Origin: Bernardetia sp. ABR2-2B
Lineage (GTDB): Bacteria; Bacteroidota; Bacteroidia; Cytophagales; Bernardetiaceae
Direction: 5' to 3'
Length of the DNA stretch: 64,000 nucleotides
Assembly: GCF_037126435.1 (NCBI RefSeq)
Contig: NZ_CP147020.1
Location: 705,001 to 769,000 of the forward strand
Part shown: piece by piece, positions 1 through 7,593 of the stretch
Layout: each line of letters opens with the position of its first letter
Position numbering within the stretch: the stretch's first letter is position 1
Program-made: the position numbers and the translations under genes
Notes under the pieces: model-generated
The model's input: the letters and a program-made list of their open reading frames with translations, nothing else
What the model was told of the DNA's origin: nothing
Database searches by the model: none

Positions 1-776
1 TCTATTGGGAAAAACCAAGTCAGTATTGCTATATAATAAAAAAATATAATGAGAAAAATAGAGTTACTTATTTAGAAAAAGGTTGTGGAGAAAGCTCGGA
101 CAATGGAAGTATTTACGTTTCTTATCCTAAAGAAAACACTATTTCAGAGAAACATGCTATGTCTGGATATGCAGAATTTATAAAAATTAAAAATTCTTAT
201 AATCAAAAAAGAAAGTTAATGAGAAAAGAAATTTATGATTCTCTTTATGACCAAAACTTCAACCCTTCCAATAAAAAATATGAAATATATCATTACGTAA
301 CTGTCTATAAATATGATGAGAATAATAATTTGATTGAGGAGAATACATTTGATTTACCAAAACTTACCACAGCACAAACTATAAGTTACACTTACAATAG
401 ATATAATCAGATAACAGAAAAACAAATTGATACAAAAAGAAACGATGAGAGTTTTGATATTTCAATTATAAAATATAGTTATTATGGGTATTTGCATAGA
501 GGAGAAATAAAACCCAAACTTTTCATAGTGAACACAACTACAATTTCAGATTATTCAACTGAATCTTATATTGAAGAGTATATTTATCCACGAAAAAATA
601 TAATAGAGGTAGAGCAAACTCAAATAAATACCTATATCAACAAAACTGTCAAAGAAACCTATCAATTAATTTATAAGGACAATCGGCTTATTCGTAAGAA
701 ATACTTTTCTACTTCTCAAAAAAAGAAAGATAGAAAAATAACTAGTTGGATAGATTATCAATATATTTTCTATTGA
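1..776 (+). CDS. 3' part of a protein with YD-like beta-hairpin repeats
   Basis: The reading frame is already open at base 3 and runs to a stop at 774-776, so the gene begins outside the window. The visible ~257 residues are rich in Tyr, Asn and Lys. Several segments have the form aromatic-x-Tyr, then Asp/Asn-rich turn, then Leu-Ile-x-Glu/Lys: KYDENNNLIEE, YTYNRYNQITEK, LIYKDNRLIRK. Such degenerate YD/RHS-like hairpins are common in secreted Bacteroidota proteins. No catalytic motif is visible. Any internal ATG, such as 159, is not a credible start because the frame continues upstream with the same composition. Export is likely but cannot be tested without the N-terminus. Function unknown. 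Confidence 0.6.
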   Translation, partial: YWEKPSQYCYIIKKYNEKNRVTYLEKGCGESSDNGSIYVSYPKENTISEKHAMSGYAEFIKIKNSYNQKRKLMRKEIYDSLYDQNFNPSNKKYEIYHYVTVYKYDENNNLIEENTFDLPKLTTAQTISYTYNRYNQITEKQIDTKRNDESFDISIIKYSYYGYLHRGEIKPKLFIVNTTTISDYSTESYIEEYIYPRKNIIEVEQTQINTYINKTVKETYQLIYKDNRLIRKKYFSTSQKKKDRKITSWIDYQYIFY

Positions 777-795
777 TAGGATATTTATAATGAAA

Positions 796-1248
796 CTACT
801 TTATTGCTTTTCTTAGTGCTAAGGCATAGCCATAATGTACTCCTTCGTGTGTATTATTAAAGTTTATGGTGTCTTCAATATTTTTTAACGTGTAATTATA
901 GGTTGTTGGATATTCTGTGTAAGAATCAAACATAGATTTATTTTCTGAGTAGTCTTTCTCAAATTTATCAATCAAATCAAAAGCTAATTTTTTAAGCTCA
1001 TCTACTTCTGCTTGACTTGCATCAGCTTCTGGCTTTGTTCCTTTTCTGTATTTGTTTACTAGTTCATCACTAATATACATTTTATTTCCAGAGAGTTTGT
1101 AAAATAATAGTTGCTGCGTAACAACAAGATGCCCAAAATTCCAAATTAGATTATTAGAAAATCCTTTTGGAATATGATTGATTTGCTCTAATGAAAATTC
1201 ATTCAATAGATTTAAAAAGTTTGTACGAGTAGTTTTTAGGAGTTGCAT
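796..1248 (-). CDS. DinB superfamily protein
   Basis: The 150-residue product has the length and helical pattern of the DinB/YfiT four-helix-bundle superfamily. The likely metal triad is visible: His40 in the helix-2 motif (WNFGHLVVTQQ), and His134 and His138 in the last helix (NTHEGVHYGY). Members bind a divalent metal; some are thiol-dependent transferases, but most Bacteroidota members have no assigned substrate. The N-terminal stretch starting LLKTTR and ending with the 'fsNNLIWNFGH' motif is typical of the DinB_2 group. An AATTACG heptamer array lies six bases upstream of the start. The neighbours do not suggest a pathway. Family confidence is high, function unknown. Confidence 0.8.
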   Translation of the reverse strand: MQLLKTTRTNFLNLLNEFSLEQINHIPKGFSNNLIWNFGHLVVTQQLLFYKLSGNKMYISDELVNKYRKGTKPEADASQAEVDELKKLAFDLIDKFEKDYSENKSMFDSYTEYPTTYNYTLKNIEDTINFNNTHEGVHYGYALALRKAIK

Positions 1249-1253
1249 ATTTC

Positions 1254-1281
1254 AATTACGAATTAAAAATTACGAATTACG
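1254..1281. repeat. AATTACG heptamer array before the DinB gene
   Basis: Four contiguous 7-bp units read AATTACG, AATTAAA, AATTACG, AATTACG on the + strand. The array lies immediately upstream of the minus-strand start at 1248. An identical 28-bp array occurs at 3652-3679, and shorter or more degenerate ones at 1803, 4511, 17275 and 60715. Confidence 0.8.
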
Positions 1282-1292
1282 ATTAGAAAGTC

Positions 1293-1796
1293 TTACATTA
1301 AAACAATAGAATATATAGTTAATCCACATAGTGACCAAAATAAAATAGACGAAAGTATAAAAAAAGAGATTTTCTGTATCAAAGTATAACTGTTAAATTT
1401 CTCTATTACAGATTTATGTCTATCATTTTTTATGTATAGATTCATGAAATAGTAGCTAGAAATACCTAAGGAAATACACAATAGAATAAAATAAACATAG
1501 AAATTACTATAAATTTGTTCTTTATAATTTATTTCAACAGAGAGAAAGAAAAGTAAAAAATTAATAATGATAAAATGAATTAAGAAAAAGATTAGACTCA
1601 TAGGTTTTTCACTAGAAGTAATGATTTGCTCAAAACTTGGAGTTGCCATCTCAAAGGCTGCTTTATGATTCTTTCCATAGACTTTCTTTACAACTTCAAT
1701 ACTCAAAATACTTAATAAAAATTTACTTATTATGTAAATCCAAGCATTTGTTACTATGTATATTGAATAAAATATTATATCTAAAAATAAAATCAT
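1293..1796 (-). CDS. Small four-helix membrane protein, unknown function
   Basis: The 167-residue product is very hydrophobic. Four transmembrane helices are apparent at about residues 3-29, 67-86, 98-119 and 141-165, with a polar loop around 35-65 and a basic loop at 122-135. There is no recognisable domain, and no conserved acidic or histidine residue inside the helices that would suggest a protease or transporter. The start lies just 25 bases after the ribBA stop codon on the same strand, so co-transcription with ribBA is possible, and one pair of TAATTCG-type heptamers lies between them. Not recognised; inner-membrane location is the only inference. Confidence 0.6.
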   Translation of the reverse strand: MILFLDIIFYSIYIVTNAWIYIISKFLLSILSIEVVKKVYGKNHKAAFEMATPSFEQIITSSEKPMSLIFFLIHFIIINFLLFFLSVEINYKEQIYSNFYVYFILLCISLGISSYYFMNLYIKNDRHKSVIEKFNSYTLIQKISFFILSSILFWSLCGLTIYSIVLM

Positions 1797-1802
1797 AAAA
1801 TG

Positions 1803-1816
1803 TAATTCGTAATTGA
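1803..1816. repeat. Two-unit TAATTCG/TAATTGA heptamer
   Basis: Two 7-bp units of the same family as the array at 1254-1281, in inverted orientation relative to it. They occupy the 25-bp gap between ribBA and the downstream membrane-protein gene. Confidence 0.5.
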
Positions 1817-1821
1817 ACCAA

Positions 1822-3051
1822 TTACTTCCCCTTCAAAATAGTATGCCCTAATTTATCTCTCTTTGTAGTGAGATATTTTTCATTGTGAGGATTTGCTTTT
1901 ATTTCGATGGCTACATTATCTACGATTTCCAAACCATAACCGATAAGACCGACACGTTTTTTAGGATTATTTGAGATAAGTTTAATTTTACTTACTCCCA
2001 AATCTCTCAAAATTTGTGCTCCTACTCCATAATCTCTAGCATCCATTTTGAAACCTAGTTTTTCGTTTGCTTCTACGGTATCGTAGCCTTGTTCTTGCAA
2101 TTTATAGGCTTTGAGTTTATTGATAAGTCCTATTCCTCTTCCTTCTTGGTTCATATATAAAACAACTCCTTTTCCTTCCTGCTCTACAAATTTCATTGCT
2201 TGTTGGAGCTGGTCGCCACAATCACAGCGCAACGAACCCAAAATATCGCCAGTTACACATGAAGAGTGAACACGAACCAAAACAGGCTCATTTTTTTCCC
2301 ATTCTCCTTTTACAAGTGCCAAGTGTGTATCGCCTGTGTCTTTTTGTGTATAGGCGTGAAGCTGAAAATCTCCCCATTTTGTAGGCATTTTTACATCTAC
2401 TTCTTTATCTATAAGTGATTCATTAGCAAGACGATACTGAATCAAATCTTTGATAGTGATAAGCTTCATATCGAATTTATCAGCTACTTCTCTAAGTTTA
2501 GGTAATCTTGCCATTGAGCCATCATCATCCATGACTTCTATTAAAACTCCAATTGGCTTAAAACCTGCTAGTTTTGATAAATCTACGGCTGCTTCTGTAT
2601 GTCCTGCACGACGCAAAACACCACCTTCTCTAGCTTTAAGAGGATTAATATGACCTGGTCTGCCAAAATCTTCTGGCTTCATGGTTGGGTCTGTGATAGC
2701 TTTTATAGTTGCTGCTCTATCGTGCGTCGAAACACCTGTCGTACAGCCGTGTCCTAATAAATCAACAGTAACTGTAAAAGCTGTTTGCTTTGGGTCAGTA
2801 TTTTTTCCTACCATCAAATTTATTCCTAGCTCATCACAACGCTCTTGTGTAAGTGCCATACAAAGAACTCCACGAGCTTCTTTCAAGACAAAATTAACCA
2901 TTTCAGGTGTGATACATTCGGCAGCACAAATAAAATCTCCTTCGTTTTCTCTATCTTCATCATCTACTACGATTACAAACTTACCAGCCTTTAGATCGGC
3001 TATTGCTTCTTCGATAGTATCTAGTTTTATATCTGAATTATTAGTTTTCAT
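1822..3051 (-). CDS. ribBA: Bifunctional DHBP synthase / GTP cyclohydrolase II
   Basis: This 409-residue fusion supplies both entry reactions of riboflavin synthesis. Residues 10-205 are 3,4-dihydroxy-2-butanone-4-phosphate synthase: the acidic metal loop [10 protein letters not shown] is at 30-39, and [12 protein letters not shown] at 147-158 provides substrate contacts. Residues 220-405 are GTP cyclohydrolase II: the zinc cysteines are C265, C276 and C278, and QEGRGIGL (302-309) is the GTP-binding loop. Both halves look complete and the length is normal for RibBA. No other rib genes are nearby, so the riboflavin genes are scattered. There is no obvious FMN riboswitch: only 43 bases separate this start from the next upstream gene. 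Confidence 0.97.
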   Translation of the reverse strand: MKTNNSDIKLDTIEEAIADLKAGKFVIVVDDEDRENEGDFICAAECITPEMVNFVLKEARGVLCMALTQERCDELGINLMVGKNTDPKQTAFTVTVDLLGHGCTTGVSTHDRAATIKAITDPTMKPEDFGRPGHINPLKAREGGVLRRAGHTEAAVDLSKLAGFKPIGVLIEVMDDDGSMARLPKLREVADKFDMKLITIKDLIQYRLANESLIDKEVDVKMPTKWGDFQLHAYTQKDTGDTHLALVKGEWEKNEPVLVRVHSSCVTGDILGSLRCDCGDQLQQAMKFVEQEGKGVVLYMNQEGRGIGLINKLKAYKLQEQGYDTVEANEKLGFKMDARDYGVGAQILRDLGVSKIKLISNNPKKRVGLIGYGLEIVDNVAIEIKANPHNEKYLTTKRDKLGHTILKGK

Positions 3052-3094
3052 AGCAAGGTTTTAGTGAGAAAGTTTAGTGTTGGCTTTATAAAAA

Positions 3095-3646
3095 TTACTT
3101 AAATCTTGATTTTTTTTCTTTTTTAAAAGAGCGAATAATTTTTTTCTGGCTTAATATGATACTCCAAATCCCTCCAAACTTTGTATTTTTTGTATCAAAA
3201 CTTGGATAGTTATAGAGTATTTTTTCTTTTCCGTGAAGGATTTGTAAATTTTCTTGGTAAAGACTAGGGTCAGTAATGTTTTGGTAAGCTTCAAAAATCT
3301 GTTTTTCTTTTTCATATTCTGTTTCTGAAACGTCTTTTCTGAAAGCTATTTTTTCTATTAATTCTATTTCTGTGCTATCTAAGCCTACTAATTCAAAAAA
3401 TTCTTCTTGCTTAGTGGGATTATTTTCTAAAAATAAAATGGCTTCATTTTCTTTAGCTTCTATTTTTTCGTGGATTTTTTGAGCTTTTGGAGTTGCACTT
3501 TCTAATATCTGTCCTTCTGTAACTTTTGTAATGGTTACATTATCTTTCATTTCATAAAATTCCTTTGCCGAAACAGCTCGTTTGTCCGTAAAAGCATCAC
3601 AGCTTTGAAGTAGAATAAGAAGAAAAAGGAGAGGAAGGAATTTCAT
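3095..3646 (-). CDS. Hypothetical lipoprotein
   Basis: The 183-residue product begins with a short lipoprotein signal (MKF, a leucine-rich core, then LLQSC, with the lipidated Cys at 16). The mature part is charged and mostly helical, rich in Glu and Lys, with a pattern compatible with amphipathic helices around residues 50-145 and a basic C-terminus (KKEKKSRFK). No known domain is recognised. It lies upstream of ribBA on the same strand with a 43-bp gap, and its own upstream region carries a perfect copy of the AATTACG array. Lipid anchoring is inferred; function unknown. Confidence 0.7.
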   Translation of the reverse strand: MKFLPLLFLLILLQSCDAFTDKRAVSAKEFYEMKDNVTITKVTEGQILESATPKAQKIHEKIEAKENEAILFLENNPTKQEEFFELVGLDSTEIELIEKIAFRKDVSETEYEKEKQIFEAYQNITDPSLYQENLQILHGKEKILYNYPSFDTKNTKFGGIWSIILSQKKIIRSFKKEKKSRFK

Positions 3647-3651
3647 AAATC

Positions 3652-3679
3652 AATTACGAATTAAAAATTACGAATTACG
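3652..3679. repeat. AATTACG heptamer array before the lipoprotein gene
   Basis: The units AATTACG, AATTAAA, AATTACG, AATTACG are identical, unit by unit, to the array at 1254-1281. The array again ends a few bases upstream of a minus-strand start codon (3646). Confidence 0.8.
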
Positions 3680-3745
3680 ATAATAAAATACTTATGGTTG
3701 TTAGTATCATTAAAAACACCAAAAAACGACATTTTTTTTTAGAAA

Positions 3746-3780
3746 TTAACTGATAATCAATGACTATTCACTAATAACTA
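3746..3780. repeat. Degenerate TAACTGA/ATAACTA heptamer array
   Basis: Five consecutive 7-bp units (TTAACTG, ATAATCA, ATGACTA, TTCACTA, ATAACTA) end one base before the stop codon of the RCK protein gene. They belong to the same sequence family as the array at 18494-18528. Confidence 0.5.
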
Positions 3781-3781
3781 G

Positions 3782-4474
3782 CTATCTGTTTAGTTCTACA
3801 AACTTCTCTACATCATTTGATTTTCCTAAAACAATCAAAACATCGGATTGTTCGATAGCAATGTCTTCTGTTGGTCTATTAATCAAATGTTCGGCAAAAA
3901 GTTTACGTCCATCGTGATATTCTTCATAGACTCTTTTTATGGTAATCAAATCAAGTGCATAGTTATCTGCAAAACGAACTTGCCCTACTTTTTTGTTTAC
4001 AATCCTACGAGGGGCTTGAATTTCTACAATTGAATAATTATCAGGCAAAGGCAAGAATGCCTTCATATTTGGATTCAATAGTTTTTCGGCAACCAATTTT
4101 CCAACTTCATCCTCTGGAGAAAGAATTTCTTTTACACCTAGTTTTTCCAAAATCAAACGTTGCTGGTCTGCCATTGCACGAGCAATAATTCGCTTTACAT
4201 TTAGTTCTAAAAGCTGTACGGTTGTGAGTAGAAGACCTTCAATATTTTCTCCAATAGCCACCAAAACAGCGTCCATATCGGCTACGTTTTGAGAACTAAG
4301 AGCTTTTATGTCTGTTGCATCAAGAGCCACAGCATACGCTACATCATCTTTTATAGATTCTACTCGTTCGATATCTCTATCAATGGCAAGAACTTCTGCA
4401 CCTCTTGCTGCCAAATTTCGTGCTACTGCATAGCCAAAATGTCCGAGTCCGATAACTGCAAATTTATCTGCCAT
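3782..4474 (-). CDS. KtrA/TrkA-type RCK regulatory subunit of K+ uptake
   Basis: The 230-residue product has the architecture of KtrA-like gating subunits. An RCK_N Rossmann domain covers about residues 3-120, with the glycine loop GLGHFG at 9-14 and an acidic Asp (D32) ending beta-2, which suggests NAD/ATP-type nucleotide binding. An RCK_C ligand-binding domain follows at about 140-228. Such proteins sit on the cytoplasmic face of a KtrB/TrkH-type K+ channel and control it. No channel gene is next to it, so the partner must be encoded elsewhere. KtrA is more likely than full-length TrkA, which has two RCK repeats. Confidence 0.9.
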   Translation of the reverse strand: MADKFAVIGLGHFGYAVARNLAARGAEVLAIDRDIERVESIKDDVAYAVALDATDIKALSSQNVADMDAVLVAIGENIEGLLLTTVQLLELNVKRIIARAMADQQRLILEKLGVKEILSPEDEVGKLVAEKLLNPNMKAFLPLPDNYSIVEIQAPRRIVNKKVGQVRFADNYALDLITIKRVYEEYHDGRKLFAEHLINRPTEDIAIEQSDVLIVLGKSNDVEKFVELNR

Positions 4475-4510
4475 TTATATTTTTTGATTTTAACAAATTG
4501 AGTAAGAAAT

Positions 4511-4538
4511 AATTACGAATTAGAAATACTGAATATCA
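4511..4538. repeat. Degenerate AATTACG heptamer array upstream of the RCK gene
   Basis: The units AATTACG, AATTAGA, AATACTG and AATATCA keep a strict 7-bp register. The array lies 37 bases upstream of the minus-strand start at 4474. Confidence 0.55.
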
Positions 4539-4587
4539 ACAAATTAAAAATATGAAAATGGTAATTTATTTAATTTCAATTCTTAAT

Positions 4588-5247
4588 CTAAGACTTTGTT
4601 TTTAGAGTAGTGTTGGTATCTTTTGATAGAATAGGTAATTTCTTTTTAAGATGATTAATTACTACTTCAAGTGCAATATCGCAATTATGATTATTAGGAA
4701 CAATAATATCTGTATTTTCCTTGTAGGGGCGAACATAACGCTCATAAGCTGGAGAAACGTGCATTACATATCTATAAAGAACGTCCTCCAAATCATAACC
4801 ACGTTCTTTATTATCTCTCATAATTCGTCTTTTTATCTTGACAGGATCAGTTGCTTCTACAAACAATTTCAAATCCAATAAGTCAGAAATTGTTTTGTGA
4901 TAGAACACAAAAAGACCTTCAACAATGATAATAGGTTTAGGTTCGAAGATTAATTGCTTCGGTACTACATTCGGATTATTGAATGTATATTCTTCTTTAT
5001 ATATAGTTTTGCCTTCGCAAAGAGCCTGTATATCTTCGCTAAACTGTTTGTGGTCAATAGATTGTGGCGTATCAAAATTAGATACTCCATTATCATCTAT
5101 TGGTTGTTCTTCTCTAGGGCGATAATAATTATCCTGTGAAATTAAGCATACATCATTTGGATTGATGCTTTTCATTAGGCGACTCAAAAAGTAGGTTTTC
5201 CCAGAACCACTTCCTCCTGTAATGCCAACTAAGTAGGGTTTCTTCAT
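4588..5247 (-). CDS. udk: Uridine kinase
   Basis: The 219-residue enzyme phosphorylates uridine or cytidine in the pyrimidine salvage pathway. The P-loop TGGSGSGKT is at residues 10-18, and the DNYY motif (39-42), which contributes a catalytic Asp, follows the second strand. The length matches bacterial Udk. I chose the ATG at 5247. An in-frame TTG three codons upstream (5256) also opens the frame, but it coincides with the last three bases of a perfect TACCTTTG promoter box (5254-5261). Transcription from that box would begin at or next to the ATG, so the message may be leaderless. The C-terminal ~15 residues are variable and Lys/Thr-rich. Confidence 0.93.
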   Translation of the reverse strand: MKKPYLVGITGGSGSGKTYFLSRLMKSINPNDVCLISQDNYYRPREEQPIDDNGVSNFDTPQSIDHKQFSEDIQALCEGKTIYKEEYTFNNPNVVPKQLIFEPKPIIIVEGLFVFYHKTISDLLDLKLFVEATDPVKIKRRIMRDNKERGYDLEDVLYRYVMHVSPAYERYVRPYKENTDIIVPNNHNCDIALEVVINHLKKKLPILSKDTNTTLKTKS

Positions 5248-5253
5248 AGAATG

Positions 5254-5261
5254 CAAAGGTA
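5254..5261 (-). promoter_or_regulatory. udk promoter, -7 box
   Basis: The minus strand reads TACCTTTG, a perfect match to the Bacteroidota TAnnTTTG box, ending six bases before the udk ATG. The -33 element is weak (TTTC rather than TTTG). Confidence 0.6.
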
Positions 5262-5390
5262 CGGATTTTTAAGATATTTGAGAAAGGATAAAAATAGTTT
5301 TTTTGAAATTAGGAGTAGAGAAACAGTGATGATGGAAATTAAAGCATCTGTGTGTATTATTTCTTGACTTCTAAAATCTTGTTTTTGAGT

Positions 5391-7346
5391 TTATTTCTTT
5401 GCATAATCTTCCAATAGAGCCTGTAAATAACTTTTGGCAAAAGGTAATTCTTTTAGAATGCTGTCTTTTTGTATTTCATCTGAATTTGTCTTGACTTGTG
5501 ATTTATTTGTAGTTTCTGTATAACGTAAAGAGCCATTTGGAGTAATCCAAGTCATTCCCTCATCATAACAATAGAAGGCAAACTGCTTTGAAGATGGATT
5601 CAGTAAATCTTTACCCCACTTAAAAGCAGAATTATTTATTTCTAGTTGTTCTAAAAGGGTAGTTGCAATATCTGTATGAGAGCCTATTTGAGATATTTTA
5701 TTATTATTTTGCTTCAAAAAATCTCTTGAAATAGTATTTCCATAAAAAAGTAAAGGAATTCTATATTTTTCAATCTGACGAGTATCTTTATATATTTTCG
5801 GCAAACGGTGTCCGTGGTCAGCTACAAAAATAAATAGAGTTTGGTCATACCAATCCTGTTTTTTTGCTTGTTGCATAAATTTGTTTATACTCCAATCTGT
5901 ATAATAAGCAGCTTTTCGAAACAGATTAGCTTCTTTTTTATTTTTGTCTGTTTCTATTTTAGCAATTTTGTCATAAGGTGTTTTGATAGGAGTTTCGAAA
6001 GGCTCATGAGAACTTAACGTAAGCACAGTCGTAAAAAAAGGCTGTTTTTGTTTGTTTAAATCTTGAACCACTTTTTCAAAAACAATATGGTCGTGTGCGC
6101 CCCATTTAGAATTTTTGTCTTTTTCTTCAAATTGACTTTGGTCTATTATCTCATCAAAACCAGCATAACGCCAATAGGCTTTGAAATTCATATATTCAGA
6201 CTCTCCTCCATAATAAACAGAAGTAGCATAACCTTTTTCTTTAAAAGCAGAAGATAGAGAAGGCAGTTTTTCAAACTTTTGAGGTTCTTTTATGATAGAA
6301 GAATGTTTTTGGGCAGGATAACCACTCAAAACCCCAATAACTCCTTTATCTGTTCGGTCGGCCGTAGAATAAATATTAGTAAATAATAACCCTTCTCTTG
6401 TCATTTTAGAAAAATGAGGTGTAATACCTTTTTCTCCTCCTAATGTTGTTATCAAGTCGGAAGTGTAACCTTCTAAGATCACTAAAACTACATTTGGACG
6501 AGTATAACGAAGTATTTTTTCTTGTTCTTTTGGGTTTGCTGTATAGATTTCCTGTATATTTTTTTGAACAGTTTTTTTATCAAAAAATGTAATTCCTGAT
6601 TGTTTACTGGCTTTGTTTGTTTTGAGAATACTAAATAATAAATTCCAAGAAGTATTTGTCGCTAAATGATTAAGAGGAGTGTAAGTAGAATAGTAAGCTG
6701 CACTTTGGTTAATGGGCGCAAGTCCTAAACCTCCACGAATAGCCAAAAATGTAAGTGCTGCCACCAAAAGACTAACTAAACCATACGTTACTGGATAAAT
6801 TATATTCTTTTTTTGAGTAAAATGATATTTCTCAAATTCTTTTGGATTATCCACTCCTACTTTTGAAATAAATTTGTAAAAAAATACTCCGAAACCAATT
6901 AGACTAATTTCTAAAATAAGAGCTAAAACTAATTGCGTTGTCGTTACTGAAGCCATCATTTGAGTAGGATAAAGCAAAAAAGAGAGTGCATAGGCATTCA
7001 ATTTATATCCCCATTCATGATAAAGTAATGTATCAGAAACACTAATTATTCCTATTAAAATAATTAATACATAATTGAATCTATGAATAAATTTAACAGA
7101 AAAAATATACCCAATCAAAAAAAGTGTTGGAAGCGTAATTAAATAACCTGCCGTAGAAAAATCCAAATGAATAGCTTCCCAAAATGCTTGTAATTGTTCT
7201 GAAAGGGGATATTCATTAAAAATAGAGTGGTTATAAATAAAAAACACAAGCCGATGAAGAGCAAAATAAAGTAGCCAAAATATCCAAAGACGTAACCAAA
7301 ATAAAAGACGATAATTCTTTAACATAAACAGTTGATATAATAACAA
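5391..7346 (-). CDS. LTA-synthase-family membrane phosphoglycerol/phosphoethanolamine transferase
   Basis: The 651-residue protein has five predicted membrane helices in the first ~210 residues and an extracytoplasmic sulfatase-fold domain from about 283 to 620. Catalytic elements of the LtaS/MdoB type can be placed: Glu292 (LEGY), the nucleophile Thr332 (RTDKG), His447 (SSHEPF) and Asp510-His511 (VADHG). Known relatives transfer phosphoglycerol or phosphoethanolamine to cell-surface polymers. A Gram-negative organism has no lipoteichoic acid, so the acceptor is probably a periplasmic glucan, lipid A or a surface glycan; this is inference. An ATG at codon 8 is an alternative start. A TTTG-N22-TATTTTTG promoter lies 23 bases upstream. 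Confidence 0.85.
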   Translation of the reverse strand: MLLYQLFMLKNYRLLFWLRLWIFWLLYFALHRLVFFIYNHSIFNEYPLSEQLQAFWEAIHLDFSTAGYLITLPTLFLIGYIFSVKFIHRFNYVLIILIGIISVSDTLLYHEWGYKLNAYALSFLLYPTQMMASVTTTQLVLALILEISLIGFGVFFYKFISKVGVDNPKEFEKYHFTQKKNIIYPVTYGLVSLLVAALTFLAIRGGLGLAPINQSAAYYSTYTPLNHLATNTSWNLLFSILKTNKASKQSGITFFDKKTVQKNIQEIYTANPKEQEKILRYTRPNVVLVILEGYTSDLITTLGGEKGITPHFSKMTREGLLFTNIYSTADRTDKGVIGVLSGYPAQKHSSIIKEPQKFEKLPSLSSAFKEKGYATSVYYGGESEYMNFKAYWRYAGFDEIIDQSQFEEKDKNSKWGAHDHIVFEKVVQDLNKQKQPFFTTVLTLSSHEPFETPIKTPYDKIAKIETDKNKKEANLFRKAAYYTDWSINKFMQQAKKQDWYDQTLFIFVADHGHRLPKIYKDTRQIEKYRIPLLFYGNTISRDFLKQNNNKISQIGSHTDIATTLLEQLEINNSAFKWGKDLLNPSSKQFAFYCYDEGMTWITPNGSLRYTETTNKSQVKTNSDEIQKDSILKELPFAKSYLQALLEDYAKK

Positions 7347-7368
7347 AGATGTAGAAGTAAATTTTATA

Positions 7369-7402
7369 CAAAAATACGAAACTATAAACGTATTATTACA
7401 AA
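7369..7402 (-). promoter_or_regulatory. Promoter of the LTA-synthase-like gene
   Basis: On the minus strand, TTTG (7402-7399) is followed after 22 bases by TATTTTTG (7376-7369), matching the Bacteroidota -33/-7 pair. The start codon lies about 22 bases downstream. Confidence 0.6.
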
Positions 7403-7431
7403 ATCATTACGATAAGAATCGTTAATTAACA

Positions 7432-7463
7432 TTGGAGGTTACTCAATCATAGTTGTAGATTTG
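7432..7463 (+). promoter_or_regulatory. Promoter of the L,D-transpeptidase gene
   Basis: TTG (7432-7434) is followed after 21 bases by TAGATTTG (7456-7463), a perfect TAnnTTTG. It is divergent from the LTA-synthase-like promoter and leaves a leader of roughly 125 bases before the ATG at 7594. Confidence 0.55.
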
Positions 7464-7593
7464 CATTCAAAGAAAACTTTTTACTTATAAAGTCGTATAT
7501 AAAGGTACAGATTTTGCTGAATAAGGCATTTTACTTATATTTTTTTAGCAAATTCTCATTTTTTTATCTTAAAACAATTTTTATATTTTCCTT

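Noticed and set aside
1254-1281. Heptamer arrays as a CRISPR or transcription-factor operator
   Set aside because: Period is 7 bp without spacers; an operator role is possible but not supported more than a simple repeat.
2681-3064. 127-codon open frame on the + strand within ribBA
   Set aside because: Ser/Thr-rich antisense shadow of the well-conserved RibB domain.
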